IMG/VR virus record: IMGVR_UViG_3300008459_000012 | Location: 1-64,000 of that record | Reading direction: 5' to 3' (one strand) | Origin: a virus | DNA length: 64,000 nucleotides | Shown here: piece by piece, positions 17,501 to 25,810 of the stretch | Layout: every line of letters begins with the position of its first letter | How positions within the stretch are numbered: position 1 is the stretch's first letter | The notes under the pieces: generated by a model | Databases searched by the model: none | What the model was told of the DNA's origin: nothing | Seen by the model: the letters and a program-made list of their open reading frames with translations, nothing else | Position numbers and translations under genes: made by a program

Positions 17501-20500
17501 TGGTGACTTAGCATTTGATGGTAATCTTCCACCACCTATATTTACAACACTAAATGTTTCATCATCATTATTTTCGTAAGTAATACCACTTGTAAAAACA
17601 TTTGGTCTATAATATTCATAAATATTAAATGCCCAATTTTTCCAAGGTTTTTCTCTATAAGCATAGGCTTTATACATAGGTCTGTGTTCGTTTTTGAAAA
17701 ATACACCACCACCATCATATGCCCCTAATCCATAATTATATGTTTTATCAAATCTTGGGTCAGCTAATGCAGGGTCACCTACTGTATATTGTTCTTTTGC
17801 TTTTTCAGAACTTCTTATTGGGAAATAAAATAATGTATTATAACTTGACCAATTATCTACATAAGTTGCATATTGGAATGGAGTATAATTAAAAAAATCA
17901 GGGCTAAATCCTTGTGCAAAACGAGAACTTACATATGCATTTCTGTGAAAAACTGGGTGTTCATTATTTGCCACTCTTCCTGAGTAAAATGGGTCTAATG
18001 ATGTTGATAAGTTACCCATACTCCATCCTGTATTACTAAAACGAGATGGTGACCAAGGTTTCATACCTCTATTATAATATCCTGCTGTATACGTTGATGC
18101 TTCATTAAAAGCATTGCCTTCACCTGTTGACCAAGGACCAATAAATTCCCAATTCTTCATTCCAAAGGCTCTATTACCATATAAATTTTTAGTATTTAAA
18201 TTAAATTGGTCATATTTAATTCGTGAAGTACCACCTTTTAATGTAAAAGCACCAACTGAAAAACCAAATGGTGTATATGGTGTAAATGAAGCACCACTAG
18301 ATGGACTAATTTTTTCTATAAAACTAAGCCTTACAGGTGTTTCTTTTCTAGGATATACTCTAATATATTTTATAGCAGTATTTGAAATACAACCACTAGT
18401 ATCTGTTAGTCTTAAAGATATTGGATAAATTCGCATTAAACTATCCTGATTACTATTATTAGGTATAAATATTCTAGCCCTAGATTTATTTCTAGCCCTA
18501 GGAATACCTGCTAATCCTGTAATTGGAAAATTTCCGTTTGCATTGGTTAAAGAAGCACTATTAAAACTCCATACATAACCAGTACTATCAAATCTAGAAC
18601 CGCCAGGTCTATCCAAAGCTTCATAGCGTGATTGGACTTTCATTTGTTTTCCATACCAATTATCAAGATTTGTAAAATTATCTGATTCGTTAATTTGTTC
18701 TTCTGTTGTTAGACTATTATTTTTTATAACCATTAATCCTTCATTTACAACATTATTTTCAATACCAGGATAATCGGCAGCTAAAACATTATTTCTTGCA
18801 AATATTGTATCACCTGCAAATTGATATTCAATGGCAGGTGATAATATATTTCTTTTATGCCATAAACTAACAGTTGCGTATGGATTAGGTCTTCCTCTAA
18901 TCAAACCATTACCTCTAACACAATTTGGGTCTGTTGTACAATTACAATTATTTATATTTGGTCCATGTCCACTAATTTCTTCGCCCATCAGATTTAATCT
19001 AATTAAATCACCTGTTTTTTTATCAAATCCTTTTGAAAATGATACTAAATCAACAGGACACATATTATCTATTAATTGTAAATTCCACATTGAATATCTT
19101 GCATCCCAGTTTTGCCAACCAATTTTTAAATCACCCTTTTTATCCCAATCATCTTCATCATAATTATTGTCTCCTGATGAATTTGTAGATTGTATATGTT
19201 TTCTATATATATAAGGCCATTGATAACCTACAACTGGTGGTACTAAATCTTCTCTACTCCAACCGAAAGATGAACCTTGTGTTACCATTGTTGCTGCAAT
19301 ATATACTGCTAAAACAACCCATGTAACTGTCATTGTTGTACCATTATGCCATAAGTTTTTATCATCGTCATTACCAAACCAATGTGCATAACCATTCCAC
19401 CACCAATTTTCACCATTACCTCTTACTGTATGTTTAGATGCAAATTTTATTCTAAGTGGAACAAAAATACCTGCTGTTATTAAGGCATTACCTAAATTAC
19501 CCCATACTAAATCCATAATATCAGTAGGTTCTGATACGCCAGTTGCAAAACTAGGATACAAATAAGTTTGATACCAATGTCTAAGCCATGACGTATTTCC
19601 AGGTACATTTTTTTCAGATGGCGCTCTTTCACTTATATGCGGTGTACCTTCAGGACCTGAATTAGGAGAATAAGTATAATTATCAGCATCATAATTATTA
19701 TTTCTTGCTAATGGTGCTAAAATTGTATTTCTATTTGTTGTTGTCGTAAAATATCTTGGACCTAATTTTATTGCAATGTGATGAACTAACATCCAAACAT
19801 TCCATTTGTCAATATTATATGCAAGATGATTTGAATTTCCAAATTGACCTGTTGTACCATAAAGTTCTTGAACATCTTGATAATTCCATTGTAAAACAGT
19901 ATCAGTAGCTATTTCATCACCATCATATATGATTTTATGCATAGGATATTGTTTGTAATTTATAGCATCACCATTTTTCCAATCTCCATTATTTGTTAAT
20001 ACATCAAAATATTTTGTATTGACATTTTCTAAATCATAGGTATAATACCACATATTACCTAACAATGGTATTATTCCAGTTCTATCAGGTATAGTTTCAA
20101 ATTTTGTATTATTAGGTAACCCATATATTTTAGTAGGATAAGAAATATATGGATGTGATACACCAATTGATTGTAGATGTGCGCCAACCTCATCAAATCC
20201 ATTTACTTTAATATTTTGATATGAAACAGGCATTTTTTTAGACAAATCATAATAATATACAAATGGGTCAATATTACCGAATAAAGTAGAATTATAACTT
20301 GATGGATTTGGTAAATTTAAAACATTATCATCTGATATATCTTTAGGTGCTACAAGCATTGGTAAATAATTGTTATGATTAAATGTGCCTGGAGGTATAT
20401 TATAATTTCCCCAACGCATGTTCATACTCCAACCAGTAAAATTATTTCCATTCCAATCATTGCTTTCGTTTGCAAAATTTTGACCACTATATTTTATTAT

Positions 20501-22060
20501 ATTTGCTCTTGCATTTTCATTCCTAATGAATTCTTTCCAACTCATAGCAGGATTTTCATTTGTCGTTGCAGGTGTAATATCACCAATATAAAACCAAAAA
20601 CCATCATAAAAATCACTTAAACTTTGACCATATGTTGGTCCATAAAGTCCAGGACCAATTTGTTGTCTTATTCTTATAAAAGGTGTTGTTGAAAAATAAT
20701 TAGCATTTGTTAGTTTTTCAAATGTTTTACCAGTCCATCTATCATTATATAATGTAAAAGCAGTATCATTGTCAGCGACTGATTTTATATAATCATTAAA
20801 AACATCAAAAAGTCCATGTAAACCCCAACGTACACCTGATGTATTTGTTCTACCACATGACCAAAGATTTATATTACTATAATTACCACCATTATAAAAG
20901 TCATTATCATCTTTTGGTATATCTTTAAAAGCACCATCATCCGCTTCACTATATGGTGATTGCCAACCTTTCCATTCTCTATTACCTCGTAAATATTGAT
21001 TTTTAAAATGTTTAATATCATAAACCACTTCACTAGTGGCATTATCTAAAGCACCTTGTTCGGGTGTAAAATCTTTTTGATAAGTTTCTAAAGGTTCTGT
21101 TTCAACAACTATTTTACCTAATTGAACATTAATTCCTTCATTTTTAAAAATATTTACTACTTGTGTAAAATAATTTGTTAATTTTTGTGTAACTTGAGTT
21201 ACCGCTGTTTGATTATAACTCTTTTTAATAGAACCTTCTTTTAATGTTAATTTTCCATTTTCAATAATAAATGTTGGTGTTTGCCATTTTAAATACATTT
21301 CATAACTTATCATGTAATTTACTAAAATTACTTGACATCTAGTATATACTAAAGGTTCACAATCATGATTACTTGGTGGTGGGGCTGGGGCAGGTGCTAA
21401 TAATTCATCATTTTTAAATTGTTTAAAAGTTTGTTGACTTTCTTTTTCGTTTTTAATATCAAAATCTTTTACTTCTTTCATTGCCGATATATCAGATTTT
21501 GTAAGTATTTTTTCATTTTTAATTTTATCAATCTTTGAAATAATATCTTTTATATTTTTAAAATCTTCTGTGCTTTTATCATTTATCTGATTTTTTGATA
21601 TGTGTGTAATTTTAGTATTAAATTCTTTTTCTATTTTAATTTCTTCACCATTAACTCGTAAATTAATATAAACATTATTTGGATATATTGTCATTGTACC
21701 CATATTAATATTATTAAAATCATTTATATTATATGAAAGACCATTATATAATTTTGTGGTAAAAAAATGTCCACTAGTTGTATAAGTCATTCCAAGATTA
21801 TCTTCTCCACGAATATCTAATCTTTCTAACTCAAACTTTTCGGTAGTGTTTAAATATGGAATTTCCATTTCAACAATAGCATTTTTAGGTTCTGAGCTAA
21901 AAATCTCCATTAAATTATCTTTATTAACAGTAAAATGTTTTTCAGGTGATTTCCTTTCAACAATTTTATAAGGTTTTCCTAATGAATTATTTATTGCACC
22001 TAAAGATTTGAATATTAATGTATTCAATAAAATTAGTGAGAAAAGTAATATTTTTTTCAT
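14585..22060 (-). CDS. giant secreted protein, probable catalytically dead metzincin paralogue (2491 aa)
   Basis: Signal peptide MKKILLFSLILLNTLIFKSL (1-20), then a propeptide-like region resembling that of the 1149-aa protease (SSEPKNAIVEMEIPYL against RSEPEEFVFDLPRPNG). NIFKNEGINVQLGKI at about 315 matches QIYENEGISIYVDQV of the protease. Where the protease has WSVYVVAHEMGHNFGSKH, this protein has WNVWMLVHHIAIKLGPRY (about 754-771): the first His stays but Glu and the other two zinc His are lost. A Met-turn-like DIMDLVW follows. Large Trp, Tyr and Asn-rich insertions, a lectin-like part with NWEFIGPWS, later beta repeats and a C-terminal domain ending WYRIDVICTAC complete it. A non-catalytic surface or decoy role is inference. 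It heads the three-gene secreted operon. Confidence 0.75.
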   Translation of the reverse strand: MKKILLFSLILLNTLIFKSLGAINNSLGKPYKIVERKSPEKHFTVNKDNLMEIFSSEPKNAIVEMEIPYLNTTEKFELERLDIRGEDNLGMTYTTSGHFFTTKLYNGLSYNINDFNNINMGTMTIYPNNVYINLRVNGEEIKIEKEFNTKITHISKNQINDKSTEDFKNIKDIISKIDKIKNEKILTKSDISAMKEVKDFDIKNEKESQQTFKQFKNDELLAPAPAPPPSNHDCEPLVYTRCQVILVNYMISYEMYLKWQTPTFIIENGKLTLKEGSIKKSYNQTAVTQVTQKLTNYFTQVVNIFKNEGINVQLGKIVVETEPLETYQKDFTPEQGALDNATSEVVYDIKHFKNQYLRGNREWKGWQSPYSEADDGAFKDIPKDDNDFYNGGNYSNINLWSCGRTNTSGVRWGLHGLFDVFNDYIKSVADNDTAFTLYNDRWTGKTFEKLTNANYFSTTPFIRIRQQIGPGLYGPTYGQSLSDFYDGFWFYIGDITPATTNENPAMSWKEFIRNENARANIIKYSGQNFANESNDWNGNNFTGWSMNMRWGNYNIPPGTFNHNNYLPMLVAPKDISDDNVLNLPNPSSYNSTLFGNIDPFVYYYDLSKKMPVSYQNIKVNGFDEVGAHLQSIGVSHPYISYPTKIYGLPNNTKFETIPDRTGIIPLLGNMWYYTYDLENVNTKYFDVLTNNGDWKNGDAINYKQYPMHKIIYDGDEIATDTVLQWNYQDVQELYGTTGQFGNSNHLAYNIDKWNVWMLVHHIAIKLGPRYFTTTTNRNTILAPLARNNNYDADNYTYSPNSGPEGTPHISERAPSEKNVPGNTSWLRHWYQTYLYPSFATGVSEPTDIMDLVWGNLGNALITAGIFVPLRIKFASKHTVRGNGENWWWNGYAHWFGNDDDKNLWHNGTTMTVTWVVLAVYIAATMVTQGSSFGWSREDLVPPVVGYQWPYIYRKHIQSTNSSGDNNYDEDDWDKKGDLKIGWQNWDARYSMWNLQLIDNMCPVDLVSFSKGFDKKTGDLIRLNLMGEEISGHGPNINNCNCTTDPNCVRGNGLIRGRPNPYATVSLWHKRNILSPAIEYQFAGDTIFARNNVLAADYPGIENNVVNEGLMVIKNNSLTTEEQINESDNFTNLDNWYGKQMKVQSRYEALDRPGGSRFDSTGYVWSFNSASLTNANGNFPITGLAGIPRARNKSRARIFIPNNSNQDSLMRIYPISLRLTDTSGCISNTAIKYIRVYPRKETPVRLSFIEKISPSSGASFTPYTPFGFSVGAFTLKGGTSRIKYDQFNLNTKNLYGNRAFGMKNWEFIGPWSTGEGNAFNEASTYTAGYYNRGMKPWSPSRFSNTGWSMGNLSTSLDPFYSGRVANNEHPVFHRNAYVSSRFAQGFSPDFFNYTPFQYATYVDNWSSYNTLFYFPIRSSEKAKEQYTVGDPALADPRFDKTYNYGLGAYDGGGVFFKNEHRPMYKAYAYREKPWKNWAFNIYEYYRPNVFTSGITYENNDDETFSVVNIGGGRLPSNAKSPIKYFYGRDRLFATNKIIDLGARSTYGYNETWQNDASNTWLGQGPEAWAHSSSWFHERDYIWINRTRANRVFPGIFSEGSEWYRLRPIIQTPPFNINWYDPITRIDKTYDFWTLSYLWGTNDVQFDNEQAIRDDYWGETRKRNYKATDYLNNEFGNLKSLPDWASLTNFRKGTSDTARSPLYFNDDNQNNYLRFKLSYSYFTVPDTGIVYYYAPTGAQSMRWSANIRAGQNFGADKIEIWARGVTENGTLRRSLVFEGNLKDMSSYKNKTHFKFHRFGDPAEQFEGTGSGNYTLTNNGELTPGYFNTQRLIRPGYVLNHYFNSPIEFDSVPMPIGTVAWFPGYTKNVYTGEIEPIKIYHKPMAEYLRSPINNRYYKNTVDWSDIKLDIRNFDDCRSLQFDIVYKNISSSLYASSLVLGSMEILSGRNIPLELCEGGDPTLEITNAVNDTIPLNPNVDPEDRVGNWKLTSPIPNNVYRYTINLIRPDNTRQLLKTGITEQTYSIDDNEIKKADGTFVGPILAEGSFQTTPGNQYNLEAVLENLNTANINGNIFNETEPQTITTSVTTYQKRLPKRKPIFFPDSAFNFDGNLSLKTTFFAKSNIQNFVLQKGTIVTTPTGESDTTWQNVGQTLTYTNCTPAMPTNVKFYNYNVTCSYNFNLTNIPDGLHLYRLRYSSILDNPTVEFTEPTSVAICRTCTVPLGVIKLYVRNSDSLTPNGQIPQLSDVSDFNYGNYNLYIEVNSPKPDELNNIDFVDVYEKNQSNTSNPFVFKKRVQITQQYNCFLQVDSIKDKKPNPGAYSYILRAYSAANNVSYPLQNSNFVQVKLNPRPCIPLNNFNIEPFTDILNFDLLSSCPLTKYRVLLYKLENSTSTSVDSNGNEVATTIYANNEYLEDFYVKKLTVNPTPIARFQNDEIPDGTIRFTQQERLNKMFSRLTPKPTTLNNWYRIDVICTACPSGSTSQNIKSIYYYFNE

Positions 22061-22073
22061 GTTTTTTTATTTT

Positions 22074-22080
22074 TAAATAG
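22074..22080 (-). promoter_or_regulatory. CTATTTA element upstream of the 2491-aa gene
   Basis: CTATTTA followed by AAAATAAAAAAA on the minus strand, 13 bases before the ATG at 22060. It overlaps the stop region of nothing and lies in the 22-base gap to the 418-aa gene's stop, so the giant gene probably starts a transcript covering 22060-8703. Confidence 0.5.
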
Positions 22081-22082
22081 GT

Positions 22083-23339
22083 TTAATTTGTTACATATGT
22101 ATAAATTGTTCTGATATTTGTTGGACTATTACATCCTGCACATACGATGTCTATTCTATACCAACAGTTACCATATGTTAACTTAGGAGTTGCTTTTCTC
22201 CTAAAAAATCCTTGACTTACTTCAGTTTGTGTTAGTAAAATTCTTGTGCTTGTTGTTGTTTCAATTTCTGCATTTTTATATTGAACCTTTGCTAACGGTA
22301 GCGTTCCAACTTGTACTTGTGACAATGAAGGATTTGATGCAAGTAATCCATTACCATCAATACATCTATAAAATCTTGCTTCCCAACCTGTTCTTGGACA
22401 GGATGTTAAGGTGTTAAATCTATATTCAAAATTTGCTTTTGTACTATTAATTACACTAAGTGCTGTTGTTGAGCATTGTTTTGCTGCAAATCTTACAGTT
22501 AATAAATCACTAAAATGTGTATTACAACTATCATATACTTCAACTGATTTAATTTTATAATATTTTATACCTGTTTGAGGTACAGTTACGGTTGGTCTTG
22601 CCCATAATTTATCATTTCCAAAGTTACCCATAGGACCAGGGGCAGTAAATATATTATTTTGGAAATAATTAAAAGTAGTAAAAGGATATAATAATTGACC
22701 ACTTGAAGTGCATTCCCATAATTCATACCTTCCAACATTATTTAATGATGATGCATATATTTGACCACTAGGTGGTGTAGGATTAAACCAATATGTAGAA
22801 TTTGGTTTCCATTCACTATGAATATTAATTCTTGCTACTTTATCATAATTTACAGCACTATCAGCAGTTATTTTCATTGGTAACATAAATGTAGAATTAT
22901 GTGATAATCCCAAAATATTATTTTCTGGTCCTTGCGGTGTAATTGCGTATTTATGATTTTGAAGTGTATCAACTACTAAAAAATAATAATATAATTTTAC
23001 ACTATGTAATTGATTAGTTCTATTAATTATAACTGTGTCTGCTGATGTTGTAGATGGTAAGATACCATATATGGGATAATCATAAAATAATGTATCATTT
23101 ATATTACCATCAGTACATAATTTAGTACCAATTAATACAATGTAGTAATATTTAAAACCGTGATTTTCTTTAAATATTGCTTTTAATTGATGCGTTCTAT
23201 CTTTATTTGATGTTGAATCAACTGTAAAAATTACATCTTCTGTAACATAAAATGGGTCAATTGTAGGAACTGCTTGTTGTGCAAATATTTTTACTGAAGT
23301 AAGTAAAAGTATTAGAAGTGTGTAAAGTATTTTTTTCAT
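22083..23339 (-). CDS. secreted repeat protein with the shared C-terminal domain (418 aa)
   Basis: Signal peptide MKKILYTLLILLLTSVKIFA with cleavage before Q-Q. Two repeats of the family follow (TVDSTSNKDRTHQLKAIFKE near 39; ADSAVNYDKVARINIHSEW near 158), then the C-terminal domain beginning CSTTALSVINSTKANFEYRF and ending CWYRIDIVCAGC ... YTYVTN. No catalytic motif. It is a short member of the five-protein family and forms a pair with the 372-aa gene 5 bases upstream, sharing its promoter. Confidence 0.75.
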   Translation of the reverse strand: MKKILYTLLILLLTSVKIFAQQAVPTIDPFYVTEDVIFTVDSTSNKDRTHQLKAIFKENHGFKYYYIVLIGTKLCTDGNINDTLFYDYPIYGILPSTTSADTVIINRTNQLHSVKLYYYFLVVDTLQNHKYAITPQGPENNILGLSHNSTFMLPMKITADSAVNYDKVARINIHSEWKPNSTYWFNPTPPSGQIYASSLNNVGRYELWECTSSGQLLYPFTTFNYFQNNIFTAPGPMGNFGNDKLWARPTVTVPQTGIKYYKIKSVEVYDSCNTHFSDLLTVRFAAKQCSTTALSVINSTKANFEYRFNTLTSCPRTGWEARFYRCIDGNGLLASNPSLSQVQVGTLPLAKVQYKNAEIETTTSTRILLTQTEVSQGFFRRKATPKLTYGNCWYRIDIVCAGCNSPTNIRTIYTYVTN

Positions 23340-23343
23340 AATT

Positions 23344-24462
23344 TTAAAGGTATATATAAACGTATTTACTTATTAATTTATTAGGATATGGGCAAGTTGC
23401 ACAAACGATATCTATTCTGTACCATCCATAATTTATTATTTTTGGTGATGCATCTCTTTCAAAATATCCTTGAATTATTTCTTGTTGTGTTAATGTTATC
23501 CTAGAACTTGTTAAAGTCTCAATATCTGTAACATTCTTATATTGAACATTAGCGGTTTTTAAATTTGGTAAAATTGATTGAGATAAGTTTAAATTTTGAG
23601 CATCGTAATTATCTGTATCTAATAATCTATAAAATCTTGCTTCATATGCTCTTGTCTGATTAGGACAATTTGAATTTAGAGTAAATCTATATCTAAATTT
23701 TGTTGTTTGGTCATTTAAAATACTTAAATTACTTGGGGCGCAAGATGGAACAACAGGTGGTGGATTAAATGTTACCGTAGTTACATTACTTAGAGCAAAT
23801 TCACAAGTATCAAGCGTTGGAAATAAAAATGCTCTTCTTCTTAAAAATGCTCTGTAATAGTATGTTCCTGGTGGTTTTGTTATATTAAAATCAACTGTAG
23901 TTGGTGGATTCGTAGTGTATGTTGGTGTTTGTAATATATTTGTAAAGGTTGAACTAGTTGCAGAGGTATATTCTCTTATAACTATTCTACCAACATTACT
24001 AACGGTTGGTAAGGTAACTCTTAATCTAGCTGTATTATTATTATTTATAACAGTATCAACAGATAAAAAACTATTATTTAAAGTTTTTATTGGTTTATTA
24101 TTTTGTTTTGTTATAATTTGTATTTGGTTTGCTGCATTATTTGTAGCAACTGCTATGTACAAATAAATACCATTACCAATTGTTGGCATAACATAAGAAA
24201 ATGTGTCTGCTGATGTTGTGTTTACTGTTGGTTGTTGTAATAAATTATAACCTTGTTGTTGGTATGTACAAAGATTTGCATATTGTCCAATAATATTAAA
24301 AGATGTAATTCCATGATTTGGTTTTAAAATAATCTTTATGGTATGTATTGTATCATAATTGATTGATGAATCTACCTGTATTGCCCAAGAAGAATTTGAT
24401 GATTGGCTAAATCCTAAGAATGGAAAAAGGGTTAGGGTTAAAAATATTAAAAATTTTTTCAT
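23344..24462 (-). CDS. secreted repeat protein with the shared C-terminal domain (372 aa)
   Basis: Signal peptide MKKFLIFLTLTLFPFLGFSQ at 1-20. Two repeats (QVDSSINYDTIHTIKIILKP near 30; SVDTVINNNNTARLRVTLP near 135) precede the C-terminal domain, which begins CAPSNLSILNDQTTKFRYRF and ends YGWYRIDIVCATC ... YVYIYL. It is most like its 418-aa neighbour in the C-terminal domain (both have ARFYR and SRI-LTQ-E--QG-F-R-A-PK). It leads the transcript from a CTATTTA element 9 bases before its ATG. Function unknown; secretion across the inner membrane is well supported by the signal peptide. Confidence 0.75.
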   Translation of the reverse strand: MKKFLIFLTLTLFPFLGFSQSSNSSWAIQVDSSINYDTIHTIKIILKPNHGITSFNIIGQYANLCTYQQQGYNLLQQPTVNTTSADTFSYVMPTIGNGIYLYIAVATNNAANQIQIITKQNNKPIKTLNNSFLSVDTVINNNNTARLRVTLPTVSNVGRIVIREYTSATSSTFTNILQTPTYTTNPPTTVDFNITKPPGTYYYRAFLRRRAFLFPTLDTCEFALSNVTTVTFNPPPVVPSCAPSNLSILNDQTTKFRYRFTLNSNCPNQTRAYEARFYRLLDTDNYDAQNLNLSQSILPNLKTANVQYKNVTDIETLTSSRITLTQQEIIQGYFERDASPKIINYGWYRIDIVCATCPYPNKLISKYVYIYL

Positions 24463-24471
24463 GTTTTTCTT

Positions 24472-24478
24472 TAAATAG
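24472..24478 (-). promoter_or_regulatory. CTATTTA element upstream of the 372-aa secreted gene
   Basis: CTATTTAAAGAAAAACAT, 9 bases (from the end of CTATTTA) before the ATG at 24462. The same 18-base string occurs in front of the virion-type gene at 31679, which supports a shared phage signal. Confidence 0.55.
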
Positions 24479-24490
24479 GAAAAAAACCAC

Positions 24491-24498
24491 TATATTTG
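24491..24498 (+). promoter_or_regulatory. host-type -7 element before the 63-aa membrane protein
   Basis: TATATTTG on the plus strand, 20 bases before the ATG at 24519. No exact TTG at -33. Together with the terminator downstream it frames a one-gene unit. Confidence 0.5.
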
Positions 24499-24518
24499 TA
24501 AAACAATTTGTAATTATT

Positions 24519-24710
24519 ATGACAAAAAATCAAATCTATGGACTAGTGGCGGTGGTAGTGCTTGCGCTAGGTGGTGGTGGTTATTATTTTATGACCCCAC
24601 AAAAAGAATGTTGCAAAAAAGAAGCTACATGTAATGCAATGACAGATAGTTCTGCAACTGTTAGCGATTCTGCAAAAGTAGATACCGCAGCAGTAAAAAC
24701 TACAAATTAA
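24519..24710 (+). CDS. small single-pass membrane protein with Cys-rich motif (63 aa)
   Basis: The start is the ATG at 24519, after the host-type promoter; the frame's earlier start lies inside the opposite gene. Residues 7-24 are a strong transmembrane segment (YGLVAVVVLALGGGGYYF). ECCKKEATC at 30-38 carries three Cys, and the tail is Ser/Thr/Asp/Ala-rich. The base composition (GTGGCGGTGGTAGTGCTTGC) is more GC-rich than the neighbours. It is a plus-strand gene between minus-strand blocks with its own promoter and terminator, the layout of a moron. It could be a lysis, exclusion or envelope protein; no family is recognised. Confidence 0.6.
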   Translation: MTKNQIYGLVAVVVLALGGGGYYFMTPQKECCKKEATCNAMTDSSATVSDSAKVDTAAVKTTN

Positions 24711-24733
24711 TCTAACTGAGAACTAGGTTATTT

Positions 24734-24760
24734 AACCCTTGAGAAATCAAGGGTTTTTTT
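24734..24760 (+). terminator. rho-independent terminator after the 63-aa gene
   Basis: Perfect 9-bp stem AACCCTTGA/TCAAGGGTT (24734-24742, 24747-24755) with a GAAA loop, followed by TTTTT (24756-24760). The upstream side lacks an A-tract, so it mainly serves the plus-strand gene. Confidence 0.88.
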
Positions 24761-24762
24761 AT

Positions 24763-25275
24763 TTAATTAAGACAGATATTATCTTCTGCTGTTAAGAGTT
24801 CAACTCTAAATTTTGAAACCATTTCCCCTTTAAGGAAAATATTATAATTTTTAAAGAAATGTTTCATTTTCATTTGACCATTATGTTCATTCATTATTGA
24901 TAATGAGTAATCTTTAATTTCCTCTAATATTTTATAATCAAAATCAAATAAGTCAAACTCTTTTGTTAGTTTAAAAAAATCATCATCCTCATTTGAGGAG
25001 AATAGAATTTCACTTATTAAGTTTTCCGATAATCTTGGGTTTATATCAATTTGTTCTGAGAATTGCCAAATCTCATGAAAAACATTTATTATAAACTGTT
25101 TATCAATAATATAATCATTATTTTCTAATGCTTCAAGATATTTATTATCAATATCATCTTCTTCTGATACTTTTGAATAGAATTCACCATAGAGAAATGA
25201 TTCAAACAAATGATATGTGTTTAAATTTCTATGGTATTTTCTTCTTATATAAATACTTTGTTCCATATGGACCAT
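24763..25275 (-). CDS. hypothetical acidic protein (170 aa)
   Basis: No known family. It is rich in Asp, Glu, Phe and Asn, soluble and probably helical. Two possible starts exist, ATG at 25275 (6 bases after the CTATTTA element) and ATG at 25266 (15 bases after it); the second fits the spacing of most other elements, and the difference is three residues. It is the last minus-strand gene before the terminator of the plus-strand 63-aa gene. Confidence 0.55.
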   Translation of the reverse strand: MVHMEQSIYIRRKYHRNLNTYHLFESFLYGEFYSKVSEEDDIDNKYLEALENNDYIIDKQFIINVFHEIWQFSEQIDINPRLSENLISEILFSSNEDDDFFKLTKEFDLFDFDYKILEEIKDYSLSIMNEHNGQMKMKHFFKNYNIFLKGEMVSKFRVELLTAEDNICLN

Positions 25276-25281
25276 TTTATT

Positions 25282-25288
25282 TAAATAG
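25282..25288 (-). promoter_or_regulatory. CTATTTA element upstream of the 170-aa gene
   Basis: CTATTTA followed by AATAAAAT on the minus strand, 6 bases before the ATG at 25275 or 15 before that at 25266. Confidence 0.45.
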
Positions 25289-25297
25289 AAAAATAAA

Positions 25298-25804
25298 TTA
25301 AACTATTCTTGTATGGAGTGCGTTTATAGCCACTAATTTATTATCCTTAACTGAGGATAATATTAAATCCTGAACCAATCCTAGATTTTCATTTAATTGT
25401 AATGTACCATTATATTCAATATCATAAACCATTAGTTGACCAAAATTATCTTTTTCTTCATCTGATAAATAACAAAGAGGTTCAACTTGTTCGTATTCAT
25501 TATCAGATAATTTATTTACATATGATGCTGAAGTAAAATCCCAAATGGTGACAAAATCGCCTTCATTTTTTTTATCAACATCTAACATCTTTTCATAGTT
25601 TTCCAATTTCTCCATAAAAAATTTTTGTGCTGAAATTGAATGCATGATTTGTCCTATTTTTGCTTTTTTTTCTTCTTCAACAAATTCCTTTAATGTTTCA
25701 AGGAATTTTTCCTTTGGAATTCTTTTCACAAAAATAGAAATTAATTGCTCTGTGTCCAAGAACAAGAGAAAAAAGTTTTTAAAGAAATTTTTAATGTATC
25801 TCAT
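25298..25804 (-). CDS. hypothetical protein (168 aa)
   Basis: No recognised family. The N-terminus (RYIKNFFKNFFLLFLDTEQL) is aromatic and basic and could touch the membrane, but is not a clear signal peptide. The middle is charged and helical (EKFLETLKEFVEEEKKAKIG) and the C-terminal part is beta-like. A host-type TATATTTG element lies 9 bases before the ATG and overlaps the stop of the GIY-YIG-like gene upstream, suggesting a separate early transcript. Confidence 0.55.
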   Translation of the reverse strand: MRYIKNFFKNFFLLFLDTEQLISIFVKRIPKEKFLETLKEFVEEEKKAKIGQIMHSISAQKFFMEKLENYEKMLDVDKKNEGDFVTIWDFTSASYVNKLSDNEYEQVEPLCYLSDEEKDNFGQLMVYDIEYNGTLQLNENLGLVQDLILSSVKDNKLVAINALHTRIV

Positions 25805-25810
25805 ATAATA

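Noticed and set aside
8703-24462. Shared C-terminal domain as the standard type IX secretion signal
   Set aside because: The typical short C-terminal signature was not recognised; the domain is longer, has four Cys and ends in WYR-D-VC--C plus a strand.
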